Positions 43,209-52,548 of a stretch of 64,000 nucleotides of DNA are shown here, in pieces. Below the pieces are notes generated by a model. It was not told the origin of the DNA. It was given only the letters and a program-made list of their open reading frames with translations, and searched no databases. The DNA is from Methylobacterium sp. J-090 (lineage in GTDB: Bacteria > Pseudomonadota > Alphaproteobacteria > Rhizobiales > Beijerinckiaceae): NCBI RefSeq assembly GCF_022829345.1, contig NZ_JAKSXV010000031.1:1-64000 (forward strand), written 5' to 3'. The first letter of the stretch is position 1; each line of letters starts with the position of its first letter. The translations under genes and the position numbers were made by a program.

Positions 43209-43245
43209 TACAGGCTCCGCTCGATTAGAGCGGGGGCTGTATCGG

Positions 43246-43316
43246 CGAGCCCGCGCGGCATCCGAGCGAGCGAAGCCCAAATCCGCCATCCCGAAGGGAT
43301 CGAGCGGATTTCGGAT
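43246..43316. repeat. Dispersed palindromic repeat, family 2, copy 3 (inverted)
   Basis: On the minus strand it reads GATCCCTTCGGGATGGCGGA, then TTGGGCTTCGCTCGCTCGG and CCGCGCGGGCT, nearly the same as the copy at 26189-26243. It stands between ung and the next exported protein gene. Confidence 0.8.
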
Positions 43317-43415
43317 GAGGCGACGCGGCCCCTTGGAGGCGGGGGGACGCCGTTCTATCTCCGGCGGGCGCATAAGCGGAATTTAAGAAGCCGCCGCACT
43401 CCGAGGAAACGCCCG

Positions 43416-43832
43416 ATGCCCGCACGCCCCATCCTTGCCCTGAGCCTCGCGCTCGCCCTGCCGGCCGCCGCGCAGGCCCAGATCCGCAACGCGCCCCAAC
43501 CCCGGGCGCTGGAATTCGCCGCCTACATCTTCGCCGCCGCCAATGTCTGCGGCTACCGCATCGGTGCCGATCAGTTCGACGCGCTGCTGGAAAAGCAGGG
43601 GACGCGCGCCGCCGATGTCGGCCCGCGCGGGCCGTTCGGCGGTCGGGTCCAGACCATCTTCGCCCTGATGTCGAACCAGATGCAGCTCAACCGCGAGAAG
43701 GCATGTCTGGCTGTGGCCGGCGAGTATGGCCCCGAGGGCAACATCACCAAGAACGTGCTGCTGCCGCCGATACCGGCCGGTGCTCCGAACGAGACCGCCC
43801 CGGCGGAGACGGCGCCGCAGCCCGCGCAGTGA
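43416..43832 (+). CDS. Exported protein of unknown function
   Basis: 138 residues. Signal peptide with AQAQ cleavage (about 22), then a helical domain (AAYIFAAANVCGYRI...) with two cysteines, and a proline/alanine-rich tail. No family recognised. Transcribed towards ftfL, with a hairpin between the two genes. Confidence 0.75.
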   Translation: MPARPILALSLALALPAAAQAQIRNAPQPRALEFAAYIFAAANVCGYRIGADQFDALLEKQGTRAADVGPRGPFGGRVQTIFALMSNQMQLNREKACLAVAGEYGPEGNITKNVLLPPIPAGAPNETAPAETAPQPAQ

Positions 43833-43840
43833 GAATTAGC

Positions 43841-43864
43841 CCGGAGGCCCCTCGGGGCCTCCGG
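43841..43864. terminator. Bidirectional hairpin between convergent genes
   Basis: Perfect 11-bp stem CCGGAGGCCCC / GGGGCCTCCGG with a 2-base loop, 8 bp after the exported protein gene and 10 bp from the ftfL stop. No T tract, but position and stability suit a shared terminator. Confidence 0.6.
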
Positions 43865-43873
43865 ACGTCGGGC

Positions 43874-45547
43874 CTAGAACAGGCCTTCGATCTGGCCGTT
43901 GGCGTCGAGGTGGATGCCCTCCGAGGCCGGAACCTTGGGCAGGCCCGGCATGGTCATGATCTCACCGCAGATCACCACGACGAAGCCGGCACCGGCCGAG
44001 AGCCGCACGTCGCGCACCGCGATGACGTGGCCGTCGGGCGCGCCCATGAGGTTCGGGTCGGTGGAGAACGAGTACTGGGTCTTGGCCATGCAGACGGGCA
44101 ACTGGCCGTAGCCGTCCTTCTCGAACTGGGCGAGCTTGGTAGCGGCCTTCGATTCCACCTGAATGTCGGCGGCCCCGTACAGCTTCGTCGCGATGGTGCG
44201 GACCTTGTCGGTGAGCTTCGATTCGGTCTCGTACGCGAAGGTCAGGGGCTTCTGCTCGCCCTCCGCCAGCTTCACCACGGCCTGGGCGAGTTCCTCGGCG
44301 CCGGCGCCGCCATCCGCCCAATGCTTGCAGGTGATGGCCTCGACCTGGAGCCTGTCCCGGCACAGTTCCTTCAGCTTGGCGTGCTCGGCGTCGGTGTCGG
44401 CGTAGAAGTGGTTGACGCCGATGACGACCGGCAGGCCGAAGCTCCGGACGTTGGCGACGTGGCGGGCGAGGTTGGCGAAGCCCTTCTCCAGGGCCTCGAG
44501 GTTCTCGGAACCGAGTTCCTTCTTCGAGACGCCGCCATGCATCTTGAGGGCGCGCACGGTGGCGACGATCACCACCGCCGAGGGCTTCAGACCGGCCTGC
44601 CGGCACTTGATGTCGATGAATTTCTCGGCGCCGAGATCCGCGCCGAAGCCGGCCTCGGTGACGACGTAGTCGCCGAGCTTGAGGCCGGCGCGGGTGGCGA
44701 TGACCGAGTTGCAGCCGTGCGCGATGTTGGCGAACGGGCCGCCATGGATGAGGGCGGGGTTGCCCTCCAGGGTCTGGACGAGGTTCGGCTGAAGCGCGTC
44801 CTTGAGCAGCACCGTCATGGCGCCGGTCGCCTTCACGTCGGCCAGCGTCACCGGCTTGCGGTCGCGGGTCTCGGCGATGACGATGCGGCCGAGCCGCGCC
44901 TCCAGATCGTCGAGATCGCGCGCGAGGCAGAACACCGCCATGACTTCCGACGCCACGGTGATGTCGAACCCGTCCTCGCGCGGGAAGCCGTTGGCGACGC
45001 CGCCGAGCGATTGGGTGATCGAACGCAGGGCCCGGTCGTTCATGTCGACCACGCGGCGCCAGTGGATGCGGCGGACATCGATGTTGAGCTCGTTGGCCCA
45101 GTAGACGTGGTTGTCGATGAGGGCGGCGGCCAAGCTATGGGCCGACGTGATGGCGTGGAAGTCGCCGGTGAAGTGCAGGTTGATCTGCTCCATCGGCACG
45201 ACCTGGGCCTTGCCGCCGCCGGCCGCGCCGCCCTTCATGCCGAAGCAGGGACCCAGCGACGGCTCGCGCAGGCACATCACGGTCTTCTTGCCGATGCGGT
45301 TGAGCGCGTCGCCAAGGCCCACCGTCGTGGTGGTCTTGCCCTCGCCAGCCGGGGTCGGGCTGATGGCGGTGACGAGGACCAGCTTGCCCTCGGGCTTGCC
45401 CTCGAGGCCCTTGATGAAGCCGTGGTCGATCTTGGCGATGTGCCGACCGTAATTGTGGAGCGCGTCCTCCGGGATGCCGATCTTGGCGGCGACCTCGGTG
45501 ATCGGCTTCAGGGTCGCCGCGCGGGCGATCTCGATGTCTGACGGCAT
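43874..45547 (-). CDS. ftfL: Formate-tetrahydrofolate ligase
   Basis: 557 residues, the length of the Methylorubrum extorquens FtfL. The nucleotide-binding [18 protein letters not shown] (from residue 65) and [17 protein letters not shown] segments are standard. It joins formate to tetrahydrofolate with ATP, feeding C1 units to the serine cycle, so it marks a methylotrophic lifestyle. GGGAGAG precedes the ATG. Transcribed alone; the upstream 220 bp include AT-rich stretches that could hold its promoter. Confidence 0.95.
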   Translation of the reverse strand: MPSDIEIARAATLKPITEVAAKIGIPEDALHNYGRHIAKIDHGFIKGLEGKPEGKLVLVTAISPTPAGEGKTTTTVGLGDALNRIGKKTVMCLREPSLGPCFGMKGGAAGGGKAQVVPMEQINLHFTGDFHAITSAHSLAAALIDNHVYWANELNIDVRRIHWRRVVDMNDRALRSITQSLGGVANGFPREDGFDITVASEVMAVFCLARDLDDLEARLGRIVIAETRDRKPVTLADVKATGAMTVLLKDALQPNLVQTLEGNPALIHGGPFANIAHGCNSVIATRAGLKLGDYVVTEAGFGADLGAEKFIDIKCRQAGLKPSAVVIVATVRALKMHGGVSKKELGSENLEALEKGFANLARHVANVRSFGLPVVIGVNHFYADTDAEHAKLKELCRDRLQVEAITCKHWADGGAGAEELAQAVVKLAEGEQKPLTFAYETESKLTDKVRTIATKLYGAADIQVESKAATKLAQFEKDGYGQLPVCMAKTQYSFSTDPNLMGAPDGHVIAVRDVRLSAGAGFVVVICGEIMTMPGLPKVPASEGIHLDANGQIEGLF

Positions 45548-45768
45548 GCCTCGTCTCTCCCGATTTTTTTCTTCGCGCCGAAGCGCGCGTTTGGCGTGTG
45601 CGGTTCCGGCACCGTGAGGCGCGCGCGGAACCGCACTGTGTTCGATCACACCAGTTTGATGGAAGGGGCAAGGAAAAGCGCTTGGGAAATTTTCAACGCG
45701 CGGACAAAATTTCGTTTGGGATCAGCGGTCCCGCAACCGGTCCCAATCCTTCCACCGGTCGGAGTCCT

Positions 45769-45990
45769 TCAACTGATCATGGCCGTGGCCGTGTAGCCGG
45801 CCTGGGTCAGGATTTCGGCCACGGTTCGGCTGTGCTCGCGGGTGGTGACGGCGACGCGGCCGTGGTCGAGGTCCACCGCCACCCGGGCATCGGGGTCGAG
45901 GCGCAGGATCGCCCGCCGCACGGCCTCGGCACAGCCGTCGCAAGTCATCCCGTCCACCTGGATCAGCAGATCCGATTGTCTCGTGTCCAT
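45769..45990 (-). CDS. Heavy-metal-associated (HMA) domain copper chaperone
   Basis: 73 residues, a single ferredoxin-like HMA domain. The metal site MTCDGC has cysteines 17 and 20. Such proteins carry Cu+ to transport ATPases; no copper ATPase is in this window, so the partner is elsewhere. Confidence 0.88.
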   Translation of the reverse strand: MDTRQSDLLIQVDGMTCDGCAEAVRRAILRLDPDARVAVDLDHGRVAVTTREHSRTVAEILTQAGYTATAMIS

Positions 45991-46224
45991 GGGCCTTGGG
46001 ACCTTTCCGCGTCGCGCGCCCCGGCGGCCATGTTGATCCGGCGCGGAGGCGATGCAAGCGCGGAGGCGGAAAGCTCAGGTCACACAGGGGAAAAATCGCC
46101 GTGGGCCACGGGCCGTGCGTCTTGTGAGGACCCGGCGTCTCGGCGACAAAGAGCATTCAGGCCGGCGCCGTCCCGCGGCACCGGCCTCGAAATCGCAGAT
46201 GCGTTCTGAGGTGAGATCATCCCG

Positions 46225-47655
46225 ATGGCCCGGATCGTCGGCCGGCGTGGCGGCCCGTGGGTCCTTGGTGTCCTGGGACTCGGCGCCCTGGTGCCGTTGT
46301 CCGTCTATGCCCCCCTCAGCGGTGCGTTCGCACTGGCCACGGCCGCTGGTGCCGGCGCCCTCCTCGCCCATCGCCGGGCGAAGGTCCTGGCCGCCCGCTG
46401 CGACAAGCTCTCGGGCGAGGTCGATGTGCTGTCCCAGCGCCTCCTGCGTCTCGAATCCGTGACCCGCCTCATCGCCGAGCAGCAGGTGCGCGCCAATGGG
46501 GCCGGTCCCGACGCGAAGGCCGGTGCCGACACGGCGGCGCTGGCCGCCGGCGTCGAGGAGGTCACCGCCGAGATCGGTCTCCTCAGCGGCATCGTGCGCG
46601 AACTCGCCGCCGTGGTCGCGGCGCAGGACGGAGAGATCGCCGGCCTGAAGGTGGTGCCCGTGCCCCCGGCGCCCAAGCCGCTGCCCGTCGCCCCCGAGAT
46701 CGTCGTGGTTCCCCGGCAAGGGCCGCCTCCGGCCGCGCCGTGGACGCCGCGACCTCTCGATGTGGCCGCCCGCGCGGTTGCGTCGCGCGAGGCGGCCCGC
46801 GAAGGCGCGATCCTGGCGGCCTTCGACGGGATCGGCCTCGAGGTCCACCTCCAGCCCGTGGTCTCCCTGCCGCAGCGCAAGGTGATCTCCTACGAGGCGG
46901 TGGCGCGCCTGCGCGTTGCCGGTCCGGGCGATCTCCCGTCCGGCGACCTCCTGGCGCCCGACGCCTTCCTGCCCATCCTCGAGCGCCACGGCCGAACCAC
47001 CGACCTCGATCGCCGGATGCTCCAGCGCACGGCCACGGTGGCGCGCCATCTGGCCGGACGCGGCAGCCGGGCGGCCGTCGCCTACGGCCTGTCGCCGCTC
47101 TCCCTGTTCGAGCCCGGCTTCCTGCGGTCCCTGGGCCGACTCGTGGCCGACGAGCCCGAACTCGCCGGCCGCCTCGTCGTGGCCCTGCCGCAGACGAGCT
47201 GGCGCAGCCTCGATGCCGAGCAGGCCGGAGCCCTGGCCGACCTGCGCGATGCCATCGGCTTCACCCTCGACCGGCCGGTGGACCTGCGCCTCGATCCGTC
47301 CGCCCTGGCCGATCGCGGCGTGAGCCAGGTGAAGGTGCCCGCCGACATGCTCCTGCGGCCCGGCACCCATCAGGCCATGCCCGACCTCGCGCTCGAGGAT
47401 CTCGTCGCTGCCCTGGGCCGGGCCGGCATCCAGCTCGTCGCCGACCGCGTCGAGCGCGAGACCGACGTGCCGGATCTCATCGACCTCAACGTGCCGAGAG
47501 CGCAGGGGACGGTGTTCGCCCCCGCCCGCGCCGTGCGCGCCGAGGTGCTGGCCGCCCCGCCGCCGGCGCCCGAGCCGGCCCCGTCGGCGGGCGACGAGCC
47601 CGAGCCGCCGCCCCAGCGTCGCCCGTTCCGGGATTTTTTGCGACGGGCCGGTTAG
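46225..47655 (+). CDS. Membrane-anchored protein with degenerate EAL domain
   Basis: 476 residues. Two hydrophobic segments (about 10-45) are followed by a coiled-coil-like helix (about 50-140), a proline linker and an EAL-type domain (about 200-430). The EAL motif reads YEAVARL, and the downstream metal ligands (the TxxE, DDFG and K-I-D segments) are missing, so phosphodiesterase activity is unlikely. It may sense c-di-GMP or act by protein contacts. The proline-rich tail ends PFRDFLRRAG. Confidence 0.8.
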   Translation: MARIVGRRGGPWVLGVLGLGALVPLSVYAPLSGAFALATAAGAGALLAHRRAKVLAARCDKLSGEVDVLSQRLLRLESVTRLIAEQQVRANGAGPDAKAGADTAALAAGVEEVTAEIGLLSGIVRELAAVVAAQDGEIAGLKVVPVPPAPKPLPVAPEIVVVPRQGPPPAAPWTPRPLDVAARAVASREAAREGAILAAFDGIGLEVHLQPVVSLPQRKVISYEAVARLRVAGPGDLPSGDLLAPDAFLPILERHGRTTDLDRRMLQRTATVARHLAGRGSRAAVAYGLSPLSLFEPGFLRSLGRLVADEPELAGRLVVALPQTSWRSLDAEQAGALADLRDAIGFTLDRPVDLRLDPSALADRGVSQVKVPADMLLRPGTHQAMPDLALEDLVAALGRAGIQLVADRVERETDVPDLIDLNVPRAQGTVFAPARAVRAEVLAAPPPAPEPAPSAGDEPEPPPQRRPFRDFLRRAG

Positions 47656-47742
47656 GGGCCCGCCCGATCCGCCAGCGTTGATTTCACCCGCGTCCACGCC
47701 TAACCGGGCGGCGAACCATACCCCGACGCCGCAGGCCCCCGC

Positions 47743-48630
47743 ATGACCGACACCGTGCCCACGATCCCAGGGCTCAACGCCATCGCCGACCGCTTCGACG
47801 TGATCCTGTGCGATGTCTGGGGCGTGCTGCACGATGGCGTGCGTGCCCATGCCGGCGCGGGCGAGGCCCTGATCCGATTCCGTGGCCTGCCCGGTGGGAC
47901 GCGTCCGCGCCGGGTGGTGCTGGTCTCCAACGCGCCCCGCCCCTGGGCCGGGGTCCAGGCGATTCTCGACGGATACGGCGTGCCGCGCGAGGCCTACGAC
48001 GCCATCCTGACCTCGGGCGATCTCACCCGCAGCCTCCTCGCCCAGACGCCGGGCGCGCGCATCCATCATCTCGGGCCGGAGCGCGACGCGCCGATCTTCG
48101 ACGGCCTCGACATCCGCCGCGTCACCGCCGGGGAGGCGGAGGCGATCGTCTGTACCGGCCTGTTCGACGACACCCGGGAGACGGCCGACGATTATCGCCC
48201 GGCCCTGGAGGAGTGGCGCGCCCGCGACGTGCCGATGATCTGCGCCAACCCCGACCTCGTGGTCGAGCGCGCCGGATTGCTGATTCCCTGTGCCGGCCTC
48301 ATCGCCGAGGCCTATGCGGCGCTCGGCGGCCGGGTCACCTATGCGGGCAAGCCGTATCGGCCCGTCTACGCGGCGGCCCTCGACATGGCCGGCGCCCTCG
48401 ACGGCCTCGCGGCACCGGCGCCCGCGCGGGTTCTGGCCGTGGGCGATGCCCTGCGCACGGACATCGCCGGTGCATCGGCGTTCGGACTCCCGAACCTCCT
48501 CGTCGCGCGCGGCATCCATGCCGAGGAACTGGGGCTCGCGGCCGAGGCGGCCGCCCTCGGCGACGTCGCCGAATGGCTCGGCCGTCAGGCCGTGCGGCCG
48601 GACGCCATCATCGAGCGTCTCGTCTGGTAG
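47743..48630 (+). CDS. TIGR01459-family HAD-type hydrolase
   Basis: 295 residues of the HAD IIA type (similar to phosphatases NagD and p-nitrophenyl phosphatase). The nucleophile motif CDVWGVLHDG is at about 23-32, VLVSNAPR is the second motif, and GDALRTDIAGA the acidic third motif. Substrate unknown. It starts 87 bp after the EAL-like gene. Confidence 0.88.
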   Translation: MTDTVPTIPGLNAIADRFDVILCDVWGVLHDGVRAHAGAGEALIRFRGLPGGTRPRRVVLVSNAPRPWAGVQAILDGYGVPREAYDAILTSGDLTRSLLAQTPGARIHHLGPERDAPIFDGLDIRRVTAGEAEAIVCTGLFDDTRETADDYRPALEEWRARDVPMICANPDLVVERAGLLIPCAGLIAEAYAALGGRVTYAGKPYRPVYAAALDMAGALDGLAAPAPARVLAVGDALRTDIAGASAFGLPNLLVARGIHAEELGLAAEAAALGDVAEWLGRQAVRPDAIIERLVW

Positions 48631-48636
48631 ACGTGT

Positions 48637-49170
48637 TCAGGCGAACATCGCGTCGATGGCGTCCTGTGCCGTCGCCGGTCCGTTGATCTGCGGTCCGTTG
48701 AGGATCAGCAGCTCGCTGCGCACGCGGCGCTCGACCTCTTCCGGATCGATGCCGCCCTCGTCGCGGGCCTTCACGGCTGAGGCGAAGCGCGACAGGCGGC
48801 TCTCCAGCTGGCGCAGGGCCTCGACGACCTTGGTGATCCGCTGGCCGGTGATGTCCTGGAAGGTGCAGGCCTCGAAGATGTCGTTCATCCGCGCCTCGAC
48901 GGCGGGGCGATAGTTCTTGTCGTCCGGCAGGCCGAGGATCTCCTCGGCCGCGTTCATGATCGAGTTCGTCGCCCCCGCCGTCGCCGCCACCACGCAGCCG
49001 AGTTCCTCGTGGGCCATGGGCAGACGATCACGCGTCAGCTCGTTGGCCCGCAGGGCGGCGATCTCGGTGCGAAGATGCGCGATGTAATCTGCGATCTCTA
49101 CGAGCTCCCGAACCAGGGACGGTTTCTCCGGCGCGGTGTTCGCCTTGCGCGCCCTGTTTGCGAGTGCCAT
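48637..49170 (-). CDS. cheZ: Chemotaxis phosphatase CheZ
   Basis: 177 residues, mainly helical. The catalytic segment FQDITGQRITKV contains D106 and Q110, the residues that dephosphorylate CheY-P. Shorter than enteric CheZ (about 214), as usual in alphaproteobacteria. It follows cheY on the minus strand, an arrangement that pairs kinase output with its own shut-off; no other che genes are in the window. Confidence 0.9.
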   Translation of the reverse strand: MALANRARKANTAPEKPSLVRELVEIADYIAHLRTEIAALRANELTRDRLPMAHEELGCVVAATAGATNSIMNAAEEILGLPDDKNYRPAVEARMNDIFEACTFQDITGQRITKVVEALRQLESRLSRFASAVKARDEGGIDPEEVERRVRSELLILNGPQINGPATAQDAIDAMFA

Positions 49171-49324
49171 CGACTCCCGCCTCCCCTGTGCCGTTCGTTC
49201 ACGCGACGTGTTGGCGTGTGTGCGCCTCGGGCGACCCCCGCGCGATCCGCTCCGGATGGCGGGGGCATTCGTATCAACGCGACACGGCCGGGCCGAGACG
49301 CGAACCGACTGATCGGCGCCCGCG

Positions 49325-49708
49325 TCAGGCGCCGCAGACCGCCTCGATCTTGCTCTTGAGCGTCGCGGCGTTGAAGGGCTTGACGATGTAGTTGTTCACG
49401 CCGGCCTTCTTGGCGGCGATGACGTTCTCGGTCTTCGACTCGGCGGTGACCATGATGAACGGCGTGGTGCGCAGGGCCTCGTCGGCCCGCACGTGGCGCA
49501 GCAGCTCGTAGCCCGTCATCGGCTCCATGTTCCAGTCGGAGATCACGAGGCCGTACTTGCGGTTCTTGAGGCGAGCGAGGGCGGCGGTACCGTCGGAGGC
49601 GTCGTCGACCTCTTCGAAACCGAGCTGCTTCAGGAGGTTGCGGATGATACGGACCATCGTCTGATAATCATCGACGACGAGGATCGGCATGCCGAGATCG
49701 AGGGCCAT
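49325..49708 (-). CDS. cheY: Chemotaxis response regulator CheY
   Basis: 127 residues, receiver domain only. The acidic pair D13/D14, phosphoacceptor D58, T88 and K110 are all present. When phosphorylated it binds the flagellar motor. Its stop lies 154 bp from the cheZ start on the same strand, so the two are a likely operon with an internal gap. Confidence 0.93.
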   Translation of the reverse strand: MALDLGMPILVVDDYQTMVRIIRNLLKQLGFEEVDDASDGTAALARLKNRKYGLVISDWNMEPMTGYELLRHVRADEALRTTPFIMVTAESKTENVIAAKKAGVNNYIVKPFNAATLKSKIEAVCGA

Positions 49709-49986
49709 GGATGCGTGTGCTCCGTCAGGTCGAGGCCGATGCGCTCACGCCGCGGCGGCTCGGGATTGGGCCGGGGCAAATCGATGTTCGTGCCCCTTGA
49801 TCGTGAAACTACGGCCCATCGACTTGCGAAGCGGTTAACTGCGGCGTCGTGTCGGCATCCCGGAGCGAGGCGTGCCGGTGCGGGGCGTGGTCGTCGCTTG
49901 ACCCTCCCGGCGGATTTCGACAGGTTCCGCCGCCGACGCGGCGCGTCGGACCCGCGTCCACCGAGCCACAGCACCGTTAGGATAAG

Positions 49987-51009
49987 ATGCCGCCCGGCGA
50001 CAGGACAGCCTTGCCGGACCCGATTCCCGCGCCGGGCCGGCGTTTCACGGTCTGTCGCGAGGATGAGCCCGTGCCATCGGCCATCGCCGGCGCCATCGCG
50101 GCCATCGGCAATTTCGACGGCGTCCATTTCGGGCATCGCGCCCTCATCGCCGCCGTGCGCGAGACCGCCGCCGAGGCCGGCCGGCCGGCCGTGGCCCTGA
50201 CCTTCGAGCCGCATCCGCGGGCGTATTTCGCGCCGCATCTGCCGATGTTCCGTTTGTCCGACGCGGCGGCCAAGGAGCGGGTGTTCGCCCATCTCGGCCT
50301 CGACGGCCTCATCGTGCGCCGCTTCGATGCGGTGCTGGCGGGGACCGGCGCACGGGCTTTCGTCGAGTCCCTGCTCGTGCGCGACCTCGGCCTCTCGGGC
50401 GTCGTCGTCGGCCACGACTTCCATTTCGGCCGCGGGCGCGAGGGCACGCCGGCCGTCCTGGCCGACCTGTGCGCGGGCGCAGGCCTGAGCTGCCGCGTCA
50501 TCCCACCCGTATCCCTGCCACCCGTTTCCCCGGAGGATGCGATGGAGCCGGTCTCATCGAGTGCGATCCGCACGGCCCTGGCCGAGGGCGACGTCGCCCG
50601 GGCCAACGCGCTGCTCGGCTATCGCTGGTTCGTTTCGGGGAATGTGCAGCACGGGGACAAGCGCGGGCGCACCCTCGGCTACCCCACGGCCAATGTCGCG
50701 CTTCCCGCCTGCGGTCTCGCGCACGGGATCTACGCCGTGCGGGCGGCCCTGCCCGACGGCGGCCTGCGGGACGGGGTTGCGAGCTACGGCCGCCGGCCGA
50801 CCTTCGACGACGGGGCGCCCCTTCTCGAGGTCAACCTGTTCGATTTCTCCGGCGACCTCTACGGCCAGGCCATCACGGTGGAATTTCTGGGCCATATCCG
50901 TGGCGAGGAGCGCTTCGAGTCGGCCGAACACCTCATCGCCCGCATGGATATCGACGCGGCAGAGGCGCGCGCGATCCTCGCCGCCGACACCGTCCCGTCC
51001 ATGCTGTAG
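49987..51009 (+). CDS. ribF: Bifunctional riboflavin kinase/FAD synthetase
   Basis: 340 residues. The N-terminal FAD synthetase part shows GNFDGVHFGH and TFEPHPRAYF; the C-terminal riboflavin kinase shows GDKRGRTLGYPTANV and the E-x-N-x-F-D-F (EVNLFDF) motif. Makes FMN and FAD from riboflavin. The first 20 residues are variable, so the start is less certain. I see no FMN riboswitch upstream. Confidence 0.94.
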   Translation: MPPGDRTALPDPIPAPGRRFTVCREDEPVPSAIAGAIAAIGNFDGVHFGHRALIAAVRETAAEAGRPAVALTFEPHPRAYFAPHLPMFRLSDAAAKERVFAHLGLDGLIVRRFDAVLAGTGARAFVESLLVRDLGLSGVVVGHDFHFGRGREGTPAVLADLCAGAGLSCRVIPPVSLPPVSPEDAMEPVSSSAIRTALAEGDVARANALLGYRWFVSGNVQHGDKRGRTLGYPTANVALPACGLAHGIYAVRAALPDGGLRDGVASYGRRPTFDDGAPLLEVNLFDFSGDLYGQAITVEFLGHIRGEERFESAEHLIARMDIDAAEARAILAADTVPSML

Positions 51010-51351
51010 GCTTTTGGTCCCGTCTCGACGGGGCAGGCGATCGGGGCCCGCTCGTCCGTCCGGCGGTTTCGACGCGGCACCCCGTACCGATCACGGTTCA
51101 TTAACCATCCGGGCGCATTCTCTCGCTCATCCCGGACGCGGCTTCGCTCCACGGCCGGAGGAAACCACGAGGCCGGGACGGATGACGCCGGATGTACGCG
51201 CATCCGTCTCCCGGCTCCCGTGGTCATGATGTCGGGATGCGACGCCCCGGGCAGACCCTCTCAGTTTCGCCGAAGTTCGGGAGCTCACTCGGACACACGG
51301 ATCGGGCTCCCGCCGGAGCCGCGACCTTCCGCTCACGAAGCAGGTACCCCG
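51010..51351. other. Intergenic region after ribF
   Basis: 342 bp without a convincing gene or structured RNA. A GGTT-CATT-AACC palindrome is at about 51094-51105. The rest is ordinary GC-rich sequence leading to a short membrane peptide gene. Confidence 0.45.
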
Positions 51352-51480
51352 ATGGTCAAAACTCTGATGGTCGTCCTGACGGTTGTCGTTGTCCTTGCCC
51401 TCGCCGCCGCCGTGCGGGTAGTGCTCCTGCCGTTCCGGAGCATCCGGACCCTGGCACGCCGGCGCCTCGCCGCCGCCTGA
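51352..51480 (+). CDS. 42-residue membrane peptide
   Basis: Starts MVKTLMVVL, a long hydrophobic stretch (about residues 4-27), then a basic tail (RSIRTLARRRLAAA). The composition is that of a single-span inner membrane protein. An AGG stands 8 bp before the ATG. The frame is open upstream without a better start. Its length makes it uncertain. Confidence 0.5.
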   Translation: MVKTLMVVLTVVVVLALAAAVRVVLLPFRSIRTLARRRLAAA

Positions 51481-51523
51481 AACCCGCGCGCGGTCACAAT
51501 TCGGGACCGGCGGGTCGCGGCCC

Positions 51524-52291
51524 CTACAGCTTCGTCGGATTCGCGGCCAACCGCCGGGCGGCGACCTGAAGACCGGCATGATCGCGGCTGCCGCTCAGGG
51601 CGTAGGCCGTGCGGCCGACGATCCAATAGGCGGTCTCGCCATCGCCGGGACTCGCCACCTCGCCCTCGCCCGGACCGGCCTTGCCGCCCTGGGTCGCGAA
51701 CAGGGAGAGTTCGCCCAGGGCCCCGGCATCGATCACCACCTCGACGCCCGTGCCGTTCCGGGCGGGTACGATCTGCACGTCGCGCACGGTCCAGTCGCCC
51801 GGGAGATCCGGGAGGGCGATGCCCGTGGCCCCGGCGATCCCGGTGCGGTCGTAGGTGGTGGTGCGCTGCGCGGCCAGCCGCCCCCGGATCTGCGCCGCCT
51901 CGCGGGCGTTGCGGGCGTCGGCCACCAGGGTCGGATCCACCGGAGCCGCGAAGGTGTCGGGCACGCCGAGCAGGAAGCTGTCCGAATGGGCGAGCCACCC
52001 GGCGCCCACCAGCAGGGCGATCACGGCGGCGCGGCGCAGACGGTCGCCGACACGGCGCCAGGCCAGGGACCGGTCGAGGCGTCGGGCCGCGGCGCGGTTT
52101 CGCTCCGGCCCCGGACCGGGCATCCGGGCGAAGGCCTCGCGCAGGGCATCGCGATCGTGCATCTCGGCCATGACCCGGGCCGCGATCTCGGGATTGCGCC
52201 CGAGGTGGGCCTCCACGTCGAGGCGTCGCATCACGTCGAGCTGCCCGTCGACGAAGGCGGTGAGATCGGTGTCTGTGATCGGGTCGACCAT
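51524..52291 (-). CDS. Transmembrane anti-sigma factor
   Basis: 255 residues. The N-terminal cytoplasmic part (about 1-80) has the ITDTDLTAFVDGQLD start typical of anti-sigma domains; one membrane span follows (about 87-102), then a periplasmic part. The zinc-binding cysteines of ZAS proteins are absent. It lies downstream of the ECF sigma gene on the same strand and probably sequesters it. I chose the ATG at 52291, preceded by GGAAG. Confidence 0.85.
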   Translation of the reverse strand: MVDPITDTDLTAFVDGQLDVMRRLDVEAHLGRNPEIAARVMAEMHDRDALREAFARMPGPGPERNRAAARRLDRSLAWRRVGDRLRRAAVIALLVGAGWLAHSDSFLLGVPDTFAAPVDPTLVADARNAREAAQIRGRLAAQRTTTYDRTGIAGATGIALPDLPGDWTVRDVQIVPARNGTGVEVVIDAGALGELSLFATQGGKAGPGEGEVASPGDGETAYWIVGRTAYALSGSRDHAGLQVAARRLAANPTKL

Positions 52292-52548
52292 CGCTGTCGC
52301 TTCCATTCGGTTCTGGCCTGCGCCTCGGCGCCGATGGTCTTCCGGCCAGATCGGTCGGTCCGTCACCGCGATGGCGACGCCTTCGGCTCTGTTTCGGGGA
52401 CGGCGAGCCTATCACGGGACCCGAAAGACCCCGTTGACGACGCACCGACCCTTGTCCTTCGATTTTCATGGGCCTGGATGATCGGCCCGGAAACCCGATC
52501 CGGCCCGCTGCCGGGCCCTGTCCTGGTACGGACTTCTCCGGGGGCCGA

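Noticed and set aside
49709..49986. FMN riboswitch before ribF
   Set aside because: The conserved loop sequences of the aptamer were not found in this gap.
51094..51105. CtrA-like TTAACC motif after ribF
   Set aside because: Only one half-site; no second TTAA at seven bases.
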